Source of the DNA: Prorocentrum cordatum
Taxonomy: Eukaryota; Sar; Dinophyceae; Prorocentrales; Prorocentraceae
Direction of reading: 5' to 3'
Assembly (NCBI GenBank): GCA_963575745.1
Contig: CAUYUJ010000336.1
Span: 716,080-780,079, forward strand
Length of the DNA: 64,000 nt
Under the pieces are notes generated by a model. That model was not told the origin of the DNA. It saw only the letters and a program-made list of their open reading frames with translations, and searched no databases. Of this stretch, positions 20,956 through 31,369 are shown piece after piece. The position numbers were made by a program, and so were the translations under genes. How positions within the stretch are numbered: the stretch's first letter is position 1; every line of letters begins with the position of its first letter.

Positions 20956-21014
20956 CTTGAGCCACTTGAGCCAAAATGGCTTGAACCAAATGGCTTGAGC
21001 CAAAATGGCTACGG
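20956..21014 (-). other. Four nested spliced-leader relics at 5' end of unit 3
   Basis: Minus strand: a full match to DinoSL from CCGTAGCC at 21,014-20,994; a truncated copy at 20,993-20,980 with one T lost and one C-to-T; a truncated copy CCATTTTGGCTCAAG at 20,979-20,965; and a last remnant TGGCTCAAG at 20,964-20,956. Such stacking arises when an mRNA that already carries a leader is retroposed, transcribed and trans-spliced again. Confidence 0.92.
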
Positions 21015-21015
21015 A

Positions 21016-21017
<2 letters not shown>

Positions 21018-21084
<67 letters not shown>
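21018..21084. repeat. (GAT)n at 5' side of unit 3
   Basis: Twenty-two nearly perfect GAT units directly upstream of the outermost spliced leader. Confidence 0.97.
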
Positions 21085-21085
<1 letters not shown>

Positions 21086-22215
21086 GGGGGCCGAGGGCTC
21101 CTCGCGGGACCGTCCCATCGGCCCAGAATATAGGCTGTCGGGACGCAGGTCTTCGGAAGCCAAGCTTCCAGCGCGATGTAAGACTGCTCGAGAGGCCCGT
21201 CTTGGGGCCGTCTTGGGGGCCTCTTTGGCCGTCTTGCGGGCTCTCCTCGGGGCTGGCAGGCTGGCCCAGGAAACGGGCGCCACTGAAACAACTCCTGTGA
21301 CTGTACGCTTTGGGAAATTGCTCTCATTTCTTTTTTTACTCTACTGGCCCAACCGTCCAACCGCCCAAGACTACCCAAGCGGCCCTCAGCGTCGCCGCAG
21401 AACGGCCCTCAAGCTCTCAGGAGGGGGCCCCAGGAGGGGGAACTCGAGGCGGCCCCAGGAGCCCACTTTCCAAGATGGCCACCGAGACTGCCAGCAGGCC
21501 CCCAACAGGCCCCCAGGATGCCTCAATATGCCCCCAGGACCCAGGATGCCTCACGAGGCTCCCGAGAGGCCTGCAAGAGCCCTCCACCAGTTCCCCAACA
21601 TGACCCCTCAAGAGCTCCCAAAAGGCCTCTGGTCCACGACCCAGGCACGGTGGCGGGATGGACCACGACTTACTTCCTCCGGCTCTCCATCTCCACCCCT
21701 CCCCTCCCCTCCGCTCCTCCCCTCCCCTCTCTTCTCCTCTCCTTTCCTCTCCTCTCCTCTCCCCTCCCTTCCTCCTCCTCCTGCGCATGCTCCTCCTCCT
21801 CCTCATTCTCCTCGTACCCCTTCTCGCGTCCGTAGCCTTTCGGCTCAAACACCTGGCGCCCAAGGAGCGTAGATCCTCCTTCTGGCTCGCCTGCGTCATG
21901 GGCCCCGCCCCGCCGCCTCAGCGAGGCGTGCTTGTGGCTAACGCAACACTGGACCTATATCTTGCCAGAGTCAGGTTTCATTTCATTTTGTATGTTGGTG
22001 TTGCCACAACGCTGCGTTGCTGAACGCGTGAGTTGTTCTCATGCGGGGCCGACATTATCCGCTTTCCTGTGCACCTTCCTCGATGTCCGTCTCGGGTGTG
22101 GGGGCCATGGGGGGAGCCTGGTTGTGCTTTGACTCAGCCGTCCTCGAGCGTACATCAGAATTGTGGTGGGCTGGATTGTTAGGATATTGGTTTTGGTGGA
22201 TTGCGGTTCGAGGAA
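21085..22215. other. No gene seen; minisatellite and pyrimidine tracts
   Basis: 21,430-21,640 is a degenerate CCCAGGAGGCCC-type minisatellite and 21,690-21,810 a CCTCT/CTC tract. The rest is unique-looking with no supported frame. Confidence 0.5.
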
Positions 22216-22425
22216 CCTGAGAGTGCATGGGTTGTTCGCGCATCGTTACTCATTTGAGTTTGGTGCTGGCCTGCTGTATTCAATAATGGGATATTCGCGG
22301 CCATGATTGCATCCTACGTTTGAGGGCCCTGAAGGTGCACGGTTGCTCGCATCATCGTCAGTTCCGTTTCGTGCTGGCCGTCCGCATTCAATAATGGTGA
22401 ATTTCGCGGCTATGTCCATAGCCTT
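22215..22425. repeat. Two tandem copies of a ~111-bp unit
   Basis: Both copies share the blocks GGTTG(T/C)TCGC, GTGCTGGCC, ATTCAATAATGG and TTCGCGGC(C/T)ATG, starting near 22,222 and 22,333. Moderately diverged. Confidence 0.7.
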
Positions 22426-22909
22426 TCGGTTCCACAGCATACACTGAACTCGGCGTACAATTTGAGTTGCCAGTGTCATGCAACGTTCGGAGGCACTATC
22501 ACGAGCGTGTGCTCGCCCAGTGCTGCTTCGTGGTGCTCTTCTACTGGCTCCTGGAGCTGGTCATGGTGGTCAGTGTGCTCGCTTTGAAGGTCAGACTTCG
22601 TCTCGTGGTCATGCTCTCTCAGCGCCCCCTGGGGGCCGAACGGTCATTCATTGTCCCTGGGCGCGTGGCTAAAGTGGGTTTCCGCGGTGCGGATTGTTGT
22701 TGCATTTCTGCGTTGTTGCTGCTGCGTTGATTTTTCATTTATAACAGCAATTCGTGTTTACCCCCTTGCGCCACATATTGACTTGCTGCCCCCCGATTTA
22801 CCACAACAGCATCTCCCGCCTGATAATTCCCGACACGTTATTCAATTTCACGCTCCCGCGCGGGACTTCCTCATCATTGCTTGCGTGAGTCACGCTCTCG
22901 CTTGAATTT

Positions 22910-23515
22910 CCCTTGCGATGTATTGTGGCGCCTGGCGCCCAAGACGAAGGAATCCCGCTTTTGCTCTGGCCTTTCTCCCGGTTTACTTTGGGATCGCGCT
23001 TCAGCAGCCCGCCTGCTCGACCTGGCCGCCTGGGCCCACCTTCCCGACCCACCCGTTTGGGTCTACCCGCCCGATCTGCCTGGCTGGTTCTGCTACGTGT
23101 TTCTGCTCCGTAGCCCCCATCCTGCTAATCTCTCTCGTGCTCCATCGTTCTCCTTCCACGTTGTCCCTTCGCTCCATCCGTCCCGTCTTATCCTTTGTAA
23201 GGGCTGCGCCAAATACGCGTGACAGGTAAGGAAGATATAACTGCAGTGGGGTACGAACGAAGACGAAGAGGGCGGGTATCCAAGGTTTGGGATATATACG
23301 TATGGCACGCGAACAAATGAGAACGAACAATGTAATTGGATCCTCACATCTCAAACAAATATGGTTGATCCCCCCTCCGGTGCACCTTGTGTTTTTCAAC
23401 TAGAGTGCTCCTCCCGGGACTCGCACCCGGTGTTTTATCAGGACAAGCCCCTTGGTCCTCAGACTGCGCCCCTGGCCCCTTGTTTACAAGAGTACCCTAT
23501 AGCGGCTCCAGCCTG
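22910..23515 (-). mobile_element. SINE-like repeat with tRNA-like head, copy 1
   Basis: About 600 bp homologous to 24,745-25,380. On the minus strand the head begins GGAGCCGCTATAG near 23,507 and contains CAGTCTGAG and the B-box-like GGTGCGAGTCCC near 23,415, inside a perfect stem (CCGGG/CCCGG) around a 7-base loop, like a tRNA T arm. After the head comes a conserved GTGCACC and an unrelated body that includes a conserved GGCACGCGA block. No coding capacity. Confidence 0.65.
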
Positions 23516-23849
23516 ATGGATCCTTCTTCACACTCGCGCTCTCGTGCGGGACTTTCTCATTTATGCAGGGATCGGGCTGTCGCGTGTTATTTAATCCGCC
23601 GACCCTGTCGGCGTGTGTGAGGGGCTCTTCCGTTCGAGTCGGGCTTTCCCGTTCGACTCGTCGTCGCCGTCTTCCTGAAATCCATTCACCTGGGCCCTCT
23701 TCCTCAGACAAGCCGTCCACAGCGAAATTGGACGTCGTAGTTCAGTCGAAGGGAAGCCCCTTCCCTTTGATCCCTTCCCCGCGCGGGGGTGGGGTCCCGG
23801 GAGGGTCCTGGGGGGGTCCTGGGGGGTGTCCCCACCCAGATTCGTTGTC

Positions 23850-24480
23850 CTCCCGGGAGGTAGCAAGGCCAAGAAAAGCTACAAGACGGGCCAAGAGCGC
23901 CCCAAGACATCCCCAAGACGGTACAAGAACGCCACGCATCGACGAACGATCGCCCCAAGATGTTCAAGACTGCTCGAAAACGGCCCCAGAGGGCCCCCGA
24001 GAAGCTCCAAGAGAGCGCAAAGAGCAATCCCAAGAGGGCCCCAGGAGCCCAAATCGTCAATTTCACATTGGTTTTTGAATGATTTCAGCCTTCTCGCCTT
24101 TTCGGCTTTCCGACGGTCCAAGACGGCCCAAGAGGCCCCCAAGAGCGCCCCAAGACGGCCCAAGATGCCTCCAAGAGGGCTCCACGACTCCCCAAGAGAG
24201 ACGCAGAACGGCCCAAGAGGCGCCGAAGATGGCCCAAGAGGGCCCCAAGACGGGCCCAAGAGAGTGCCCAGAGAAGGACGAGGAATCGAGAATTCGAGAC
24301 TTCCGCCCCATGAGGCCCCCAGGAAGCCCCAAGAGGCCTCCAAGAGGCTCCAATAGCGCTCAAGCGGCCCCAAGAGGCCCCAAGAAGCTTCCAAGAAGCT
24401 CCCAGGAAGCCCCACGAGGCCCCCAAACTGCTCCCCAGAGGCTCCCGATAGCGCTCCAAAGAGACCCACGTCAGCGTCGT
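23850..24480. repeat. Degenerate CCAAGAGGCCC minisatellite
   Basis: Loose units of about 10-12 bases built on GGCCCCAAGA. All long Pro/Arg frames here are by-products. Related tracts occur at 21,430, 42,840, 46,600 and 62,300, and inverted at 57,000. Confidence 0.85.
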
Positions 24481-24690
24481 CGTCCTCGCCGCATCCCCCC
24501 CCTCCTCCTCATGCCACTCCTCCTGCCCCTCCCTCGGAGCCTCCTCCAACTGCTCATTCCTCCTCCTGCTCGTCCCCCGCGTCCTCCTGCTGCCGCCCCA
24601 CCTCGCCCACCGCCTCCTCTTCCTCTTCTGCGCATCCTTCTGCTCATCCTGCTTGTCCTCCTGCTCCTCCTCCTCCCTCGTCTTCGTCGT
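24481..24690. repeat. CTC/CCTC pyrimidine tract
   Basis: Pyrimidine-rich on the plus strand, between the CCAAGAGG tract and the second SINE-like copy. Confidence 0.85.
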
Positions 24691-24744
24691 CGTCGTCGAT
24701 CAGGGTCGGCGGCACCAGCCGTCAGGCCTCTCCAATCACCATTT

Positions 24745-25380
24745 GTTGCGGCGCCTTGCCCCTAAGGCTCAGGAATCACGCTCTCGCCTTGGATTCCTCC
24801 ACGATTTACTTGTGAATTGCGCTATCACTCGAAACCTCCTTGCGATTCATGTTGGATTGACGCTTCAACGACCCACCCGTTCGATCCGGCCGTCTGGGCC
24901 CGCCCGACCGACCTGCCCGTGGGTCCGCCAGCCCGACACGCCCGTCTGGTTCTGCCACTTGTACTGATGCTCCTGACCCTCCTCCTGCAAATCTCTCTCG
25001 TGCTCCATCCTTCTCCCTCCCCCTTCTCTCATTCCTCCTCCCTTCTTTTTCTTGTTTTATGGGCTGCGCCAACTACACGCCGTTTGTAGGGAATATATAT
25101 ATATATATATATACTCTCAAGGGGGGTACGACCGATGACGAAGAAGGCGGGGATCGAGGGCTTGGGATATACGTGCTGGATGGCACGCGAGCAGATGTGT
25201 TAAAACTGTTGTTGAACTCCCACTCCTGAGAACTAATTATAATTGTTCCCCCCGCAGGTGCACATTGTGATTTTTAATTGGAAATGCCCCCTTTCGGGGC
25301 TCGCACCTGGATTATTATCAGGGAACATATTTCTGCTCAGACTGGGTTGTTGCCCCACTGGCTACCACAACGGCTCCCTC
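24745..25380 (-). mobile_element. SINE-like repeat with tRNA-like head, copy 2
   Basis: Direct-orientation homologue of copy 1. The head on the minus strand reads GGGAGCCGTTGTGGTAGCC with an A-box-like TAGCCAGTGG near 25,360 and a B-box-like GGTGCGAGCCCC near 25,295. Conserved with copy 1: CAGTCTGAG, CCTGATAA, GTGCAC, GGCACGCGA and GGGCTGCGCCAA. A (TA)n tract has expanded in the body at 25,094-25,115. Confidence 0.65.
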
Positions 25381-25389
25381 CCCTGATGC

Positions 25390-26440
25390 TTCCCCCCTCG
25401 CTCACCCGCGCCGCTGCCCGATAGGGATCGGGATTCGGGGGTGGAGGCATGCCCCACCACAACTGCTCAACCGCTTAGCTCCCAGCACCCAACGCTAACG
25501 CGAACGCCACCGTTGGCGTGGCTTTTTTGGGGCCGAGCCGCACTCGCGCCCGCCAGCCCGACACTCAGCCTCCGCAGCTGCTGCGATCGCGTCACCAAGT
25601 TGCTCCGACGACGGTGACCTTTTCTCCCCATTCCCCCTCTGACGACTGCATGTCCTTTCTCCTCCACCGTCTCAATGTGCGTGGCCTGCCCAGCAGCAGA
25701 GGCCAGAGGAGGTAGCACAAGCTCGACCACCCACAGTCGCAGGCCCGCCTTTAAGGTCGCATGCCAGCCCCTCCCAGAGCCACCCACCCGCGCCGTTCTG
25801 GCCTCACTGTGTCCAGCCAGCCCAGCAGTAGAGCCAGGGCCACCCGCCCGCGCCGCTGACGTCCTCAACGTTACGTGGCCTCCTTCCGCGTCTCTCCAGC
25901 AACGCACTCCAGGCAACAGAGGGCCGGTGCTAAGCCCGAAGAGAACTGCAAACACGCACCGAGATGGAATGGAGATTGGTGGCGAACCGCCAAAACGACA
26001 GGGCCCCTAGCGGGCCCAGGCCGCGCACGGCCGCCTGGAGCCTGTCTCATCGCGCGCGTGCAGAGCAAGGATGAGGTGGTGGTTGCGCTTTCGGTGACGG
26101 TGGAGGCAGGGAGTACACCAAGACCCTCGACGCGGACAATGTCCAGCGCCAGGCCCGCCACCACAATCTTCTCATTTTGCCTTCACGCACCTTTTTCCCT
26201 CATTCCGGTCAACCTCAACGCCTCACCCCTTTCTCTTCTCCCTTCCAGGTTAGTCGCAGCGTCGTCACCGCCGTTTCGTCGTTCCTATATAGTCTCCCCT
26301 CCCCCGGGGGACTGAACTAACTATGCCATCCTCGAGGGTCCTCTGCACTGTCGCTTACCTTCTTTCTGCAGTACTAGTTTGATCCCCCTGCCAGGGGCGA
26401 GCGCCCCTGAGGGGGGGGGGATGGCCGCGTTCGCAGACCC
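25390..26440. other. No gene seen
   Basis: Unique-looking DNA with short CCACCCGCGCCG-like echoes near 25,785 and 25,845. No reading frame on either strand has recognisable content. Confidence 0.4.
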
Positions 26441-26725
26441 GCAGGCCGAGAAAGAGAGAAAGAGATAGATAGAGAGAGAGAGAGAGAGAGGAAAAAAAAG
26501 AGAGGAGGAGGAGGAGGAGGAGGAGGAGGACGATGGAGGAGGAGGAGGAGGAGGGAGAGAGCAAGGATGAGGGCAATGAGGGAGGGATATGGAGGAGCAC
26601 GAGCAGGAGGAGGGATGACGAGCATTCAGGACGAGGAGGAGGAGGAGGAGGAGGAGGACGATGGAGGAGGAGGAGGAGGGGGAGCGGGAGGAGCACGAGC
26701 AGGAGGAGAGAGTGCGCTGGAGGAG
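26441..26725. repeat. GA and GAG purine tract
   Basis: (GA)n at 26,450-26,490, then (GAG)n at 26,503-26,710. On the minus strand this pyrimidine tract follows the candidate exon at 26,790. Confidence 0.95.
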
Positions 26726-26789
26726 GCGACGACAACGATTCGCGAAGACGCCCCCTTCTCCTGGGGCGCCCCTCGCGCGGGCGGTCCAC

Positions 26790-26919
26790 CGGCGAGAGCC
26801 GGCCCTCGCCGAGCAGCCACAGCAGCATGGCCTTCAGCGCGGGGCTCGACCGGGCGGGCTCGTCGCAGGCGGCGAGCAGCGCGTCGGGCGACAGGTACTG
26901 CGGGCGGACCCTCCGGCCC
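26790..26919 (-). CDS. Candidate exon C: end of a BACK domain
   Basis: On the minus strand GCCGGCCCCAG at 26,920 is a possible acceptor. The exon reads GRRVRPQYLSPDALLAACDE and then PARSSPALKAMLLWLLGEG. The pattern VR-x-x-YLSPDALL...SSPALKAMLL is what follows the BACK helices in BTB-BACK-Kelch proteins (family form: VRFPLL, then a helix, then SSPECRxLL). Its first base completes the codon left open by exon B, so the two join in phase. The donor is uncertain (CCG/GTGG at 26,790). Start and end are the least secure parts. Confidence 0.55.
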
Positions 26920-27057
26920 CTGGGGCCGGCGCCCCCGCGGAGGGGGTCAGCCGCCCCGCAGAGGCGCTCCCCGAGCGTGCTGTCCAGGAGGCCAGGAGGG
27001 GGCCCGAGGGCAGCACCCCTGAGGTCCTGTCGCTTCAATCTCTTCGAGCGGGGTGTG

Positions 27058-27178
27058 GTTTTCTTGCCTCGTTTCGGGCCACGGGACCATCGCAGGTCGA
27101 TCGGGCTTGACACATGGCGCGGCAAAGTGGGGCCCAGGGCTCCAGTCGTGATAGTTGACGATGTTTCATGTTTTCCCG
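27058..27178 (+). repeat. Dispersed ~120-bp repeat, copy 1
   Basis: Contains TTGCCTCGTTTCGGGCC, GATCGG and GTTGACGATGT blocks. An inverted homologue lies at 43,795-43,925. Directly precedes the MITE-like copy at 27,220. Confidence 0.6.
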
Positions 27179-27219
27179 ACGTTTGATCTCGAGGACTCTC
27201 CCTGGATGAACTCTAAACA

Positions 27220-27362
27220 GCATGAACATGTTTTCTCGGAGGCACAAGCGGATTTTCTTAGACCTGCGCTGACCCCCTTTCCCTGGCGCGCGGAGCGCGC
27301 TCAAGTGGGGCCCGACGCCGATCTTAGAAATCCGCTTGAACCTTCAAGAGAACGTGTTGTTG
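27220..27362. mobile_element. Palindromic MITE-like element, copy 1
   Basis: 143 bp with imperfect ~50-bp terminal inverted repeats (inner part GCGGATTTTCTTAGACC against TCTTAGAAATCCGC) and a palindromic core GGCGCGCGGAGCGCGC. Same family as 54,257, 55,240 and 55,603. No coding capacity. Confidence 0.75.
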
Positions 27363-27639
27363 CAACTTTTTGTTCTTCCGCACCCCGAGCCCCCCTCCCC
27401 CGCAAGGTCGCCCTCCCCCAGTGGGGGGGGGGCCCACGGGAGGGGCACCTGCTGCAGACCTGTCCAACATCGCCGGATTGATCTGTGCTGATCCCACGGC
27501 CCGAATCGAGGTAGCAGAAGCGCCTCGCCCAGAAAAATTGGGGCGCCAAGATATCAGGGTGCCCACCCAAGCGGCCCGCGCCTTATTGAGCCGTGCCCCT
27601 CGCGAGCCTCCCTCGCCACGAAAAGCTCGCAACAATCAT

Positions 27640-28380
27640 AAACATGGAGGGCGGGCCGTTTTTCAACGGTGTCCCACAGATTTAGAGCAACGCGTATTCG
27701 TGTAATCAGGTTCCAAGAATGACACACATACAAGGCAAGTAGTTTTCAACATGCGGCTCTCGCCTCAGTGCCGCGCACATGTGCTTTATCACTGTGCAAC
27801 AAACACAAGGATGGAAAGTGGATCGTTTTCAAGACGTGACTATCTTTTGCATGCCGTGCGCATTCGTCTCGAAACCCAGCGTTCACAATGATGAAGGGCG
27901 AATCGTTTTCATACTGGCTCACGCGTGAGTGCCGTCTAATCAGTTTCCAACAATAACGAAACATGAGGACAGTCTGTTTTCAACATGTGGCTCTCAACTC
28001 AACGCCGAGCACATCATTCTTAAAAACTGACAATCGTGGAATGTATAGCAGGCGGTTCCTTTTCAAACATCGGCTCTCGCTCAAGACTCTCGCGAACTCT
28101 ACGACCCGAGATGTACACTGTGGAACCGCTTCGAGGACGGAGGGCGGCTCCTTGCCAACTTTGGGCTCTCGCTTTAAGACCTCCTCGACCTGCACAGCCC
28201 GACGTGTGACATTATGCAGCAAGAACGCCGATGGAGAGCGCTCCTTTTGCAAACCAGGTCTCTCGCTGGACACCTGCTCCTACTTTCCGGACCTGCCTCC
28301 TCGCATTCCGGGAAGTAATTCCTCTTCGAAGCGGAACCCTCGCCTGAACAGTAGGCTCGTGGGGCGCTCGTGTTTCATGG
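27640..28380. repeat. 84-bp satellite, diverged array 1
   Basis: About eight or nine units carrying GGAGGGCGG, TTTTCAACATGTGGCTCTCG, GCCGCGCGCATTCG and TTCCAACA blocks. Homologous arrays occur at 45,880-46,470 and 47,754-48,090. Confidence 0.8.
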
Positions 28381-28429
28381 GGGAGCTTCCCGCAGTGAAC
28401 AGGAATGCCGCATGAATGCCTGTAGGGTC

Positions 28430-28640
28430 TTACGGGGGGGGCTGCGCGGGACGGGGAGATGCATCACAGCATCGTTGATGCATCCTGGCTCAATCATGAA
28501 GTTCTGGTCCTCCCTCCTCCTCCCCACTTCCCCTTTCCTTCCTCCTCATACCATCCCCTCCCCCCTTCATTCTCCTCCTCCTCCTCCTCCTCCTCCTCCC
28601 CTTCCTCCTCAGGAGCGGGAGGGGGGAGGGAAGAGGGGAG
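28430..28640. repeat. Junction block ATCGTTGATGCATC plus CTC tract
   Basis: ATCGTTGATGCATCCTGG near 28,472 leads into a CTCC-rich tract at 28,510-28,610. The same junction follows 84-bp units at 47,020 and recurs at 53,165. Confidence 0.7.
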
Positions 28641-28859
28641 GGAGGGAGCGAAGCGAAGCGAACACCGGAGACTTGCACGTTCCTCTGGGGAGCCCGCCCG
28701 TGCCGATATTGGTGATGGCGTGGAGGCCGTGGGGTCAAGAATGCGAAACGCAGGCGGACTCCCGTCGTCACCACCATTTAATGTTCCCGGGGGCCTCATA
28801 ACCATCGCAAGTCGTTTGTTCTGCTGTGCTCGCGCTGTCGTGGTTCGGTCATTGCTCGA

Positions 28860-29620
28860 ACCCAGGCGGCCCCAGCATCGAATCGATATAACGGATCGTA
28901 TCGACCGGGGCATCGAATCCGCAGAAATCGGCAAAAGCCGGCAGCCAAATCGAAATCGGCTGAAGTCGGCAAGTCCGAGCCGGATCGAGTCGGAAACCGG
29001 ACCGCGTCAAGCCGGATCGGAATCGAAATCGAACCCCCCCCCTGGGGGGGGCTTGGGTTTTGAGAACCCCCCTGGGGGGGGATGGCTTTTTGGACCCCCC
29101 CCCGGGGGGTTTGGGTTTTTAGACCCCCCCCCCTGAGGGGGAGGGGTTGGACCCCCCCCCCTGGGGGGTTTAGGTTTTTGGAACCCCCCCTGGGGGGGGG
29201 GGGACCCCCCCCTGGGGTGTGTGTGGGGGTTTTTGGACCCCCCCCCCTGGGGGGGAGTTTGGGTTTTGGACCCCCCCCCCCCTGGGGTGGGTTTGGGGTC
29301 CCGGGGCTTTTGGACCCCCCCCCTGGGGGGGGTTTGGGGTCCCGGGGCTTTTGGACCCCTCCCCCTGGGGGGGGTTGTGGTTTTTGGACTCCGCCCTGGG
29401 GGTTCCTCCTCCCTCCTCCTCCTCCTCCCCTTGGGGGCCAGAGCCAGAGCGAAGCCGGATCGGCAAAAGCCGGCAAGAATCGGCTGACGCATCGAATCGG
29501 CAGAAGCCGGATTGGGCGAACTCGAAATCGGAATCGCGAATCGGAATCCCGGAATCGAGTCGGTTCGAAATCGGAATCGCGGAAATCGATTCGAATCGAA
29601 CCGGCGGAATCGGAATGACC
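28860..29620. repeat. AATCGG repeat enclosing a C-run/G-run hairpin array
   Basis: 28,870-29,030 and 29,445-29,620 are degenerate AATCGG/GCCGG repeats. Between them, 29,033-29,420 holds about ten units in which a run of 6-12 C is followed by T and a run of 6-9 G, separated by TTTGGGTTTTTGGA-like spacers. Each unit can fold into a C/G stem, and either strand has many G runs. Confidence 0.9.
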
Positions 29621-29629
29621 CCTGCGAAC

Positions 29630-30720
29630 CTACACCTGCTAGGCGCTGGCGTTGCAGCAGTGCTCGTCCAAGCTGTGGCTTCTGGTAAACGCAGTCCAAT
29701 CTTGTTAGTTGCCCTCCATGTTGACGGCGCCCTTGCTGTCCAGTGTTGAGATTTGGGTTCCAATTGAACACTCTCTTCGTCCAGCCTGTCGGGTGGTGGT
29801 GAGCCGCAGCCACAACATCTGTCCATCGCCAAACCATCATGAGAGGTATGTGGAGTACATCAAAAATGGCATGCTTAAACATCAAGGTGTTTGCCCTCCG
29901 CGTGCTCCTGCGGATGAAACTGGACCGCAACTCGACGTCCTCGTTCTGCATAGTGCCCGGTTGCGTGCCCTCGTCCTTGTTGTCGTTGTCCTGCACGTCG
30001 GGCTGTTGGGTGTTTGGATTCGTCACTGGAGTCGCAAGAAGAAATGTTGCTGGTGTCGTGATTGTTGCTTTGGACCTGCCTCTGGATTGCGCTGCGGCGT
30101 CGGTGTCGCTGCCGTGCATCTCCTTGGCGTTCCGAATATCCGTTGCTGTGTTCGGCGTACACTGGAAATTGAGAACTCTGTCAGAGTCCACGTGTCTCCG
30201 CCGTACATCATCGTGGAAGTCGGTGTCGCAGTGGGTAAATGTTGCTGGTGAGATATTGCCAGTGGCCGCTGAAACATGCCCATGCTGCTCGAGTCTGGTG
30301 CTTTACTTTGGGTTCGGGGGCGTTGTGGAAAATTACGGTCTGGCCAAGGTATGAGGCTGCTTCGAGGCAATGCTGCGATGTCCATCCTTGCTAATCGGCC
30401 ACCCTGTCGCGGTCCCGAAATCGGTTGGTCGTGATATCGGTTCTGGTCGGGTGCGACTCAGATCCGTGTGGCTTGGCTGAGGTGATGGGATCAGATACCG
30501 CATTGCTTTAGATTTGGCAACGTGAGTCGTGTCTGCAAGATGTCGTCGCCGAGCCGACGGTTCGTGAATAATGAAGCGTTCAGGTGACCTGGCTGGACAC
30601 CGTTGCGTCAACTCTGCCAATCTGGGATCAACGGTGCTACAATCACGGCACTGACAGTTCGGATTCGGACGGGGCTTGTTGGTTCCTTGGGCCTGCTTGC
30701 GTTCCCTTGCAAGTTTGCCA
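29630..30720. other. No gene identified; long GT-rich unique stretch
   Basis: A 394-residue minus frame spans 29,007-30,191 but half of it translates the C/G array. The rest shows no family resemblance. The stretch is unique-looking and may be intron. Confidence 0.4.
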
Positions 30721-30859
30721 AGGAGCCCCCTCGGCGTTCCTTAGGTCATGGCGCGCGCGGAATTGATTCGCCGGACGGGGCAGATGATTTGAGGAACGGG
30801 GCCCCGAATAGGGGCCAGGTTACTTGTGCCTCTGCGAAGATAATTTGCCGCGGGTTTTG

Positions 30860-31335
30860 TTTGGCCCATTCCTTGCATCGCAAAATTTGAGGTTCATGTA
30901 TATGGCCATATGTTAAAATGGTCACGATACGGCTCCGTTCCTCGCGCCTTCGGTTCTTTGCGCGACGCGGCGTGCGGTTCACGCGCGTGCCCTAACCTAC
31001 AAGTGGTAACGTTAAAACCCAGGTCCTCGCGCAAGTTCCATCGGTTCTTTGCGCGACGCGGCTTGACGCTTGCGCGTATAACCAAATAGAACAATTGCCA
31101 CGTTGAGGTGCCCTTCCTCGCCAGAACCCCTCGGTTCCTTGCACGATGCAGTGTGTGGTTCACGCATGTGACCACATGTAAACATGACGCATTGAAGTTC
31201 TTCGCGCAAGCCCCATCGATTCCTTGCGCTATGCGGTTCGACGTTCCCGTTGATGCCCACATTGAACATTTGTCACGTTAAGGCCCAATTCCTCGCGAGG
31301 GCCCCTCGGTTCCTTGCGATCGATGCAGTTTCATA
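30860..31335. repeat. ~88-bp tandem repeat, six units
   Basis: Units begin near 30,865, 30,951, 31,042, 31,132, 31,217 and 31,306 at CGGTTCCTTGCGCGATGCGG-like blocks. Spacing is 85-91 bases. Confidence 0.85.
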
Positions 31336-31369
31336 GCTGGCCAAACTGTCGGGGCTCTCGCCCTTTGCT

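Larger units (their letters stand above)
15966..21014 (-). mobile_element. LINE-like retrotransposon unit 3
   Basis: About 5.05 kb from nested spliced-leader relics at 21,014 to the (GAT)n tract at 15,965. Contains an intact ORF1, an ORF2 with endonuclease, RT with YADD, and a Cys/His C-terminus. The 3' untranslated part (16,361-15,966) holds a (GA)n tract at 16,090-16,200 and a T-rich stretch near 16,010. It is flanked by (GAT)n on both sides. Same family as unit 2, better preserved, but with several frameshifts in ORF2. Confidence 0.88.

Noticed and set aside
20956-21014. SL RNA gene
   Set aside because: The leader is followed by more truncated leaders and a LINE 5' region and not by GT and an SL intron with an Sm site.
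19954-21378. N-terminal extension of unit 3 ORF1 to 21,378
   Set aside because: The extra 172 residues translate (GAT)n and the leader relics; the ATG at 20,862 lies after the leader and starts the coiled coil.
23400-23510. Functional tRNA gene
   Set aside because: The T-arm is good but no full acceptor stem or standard anticodon arm forms; it is the head of a repeat present twice.
29007-30191. 394-residue minus frame
   Set aside because: Half of it is the C-run/G-run array (Pro/Gly) and the rest shows no motif or coding pattern.
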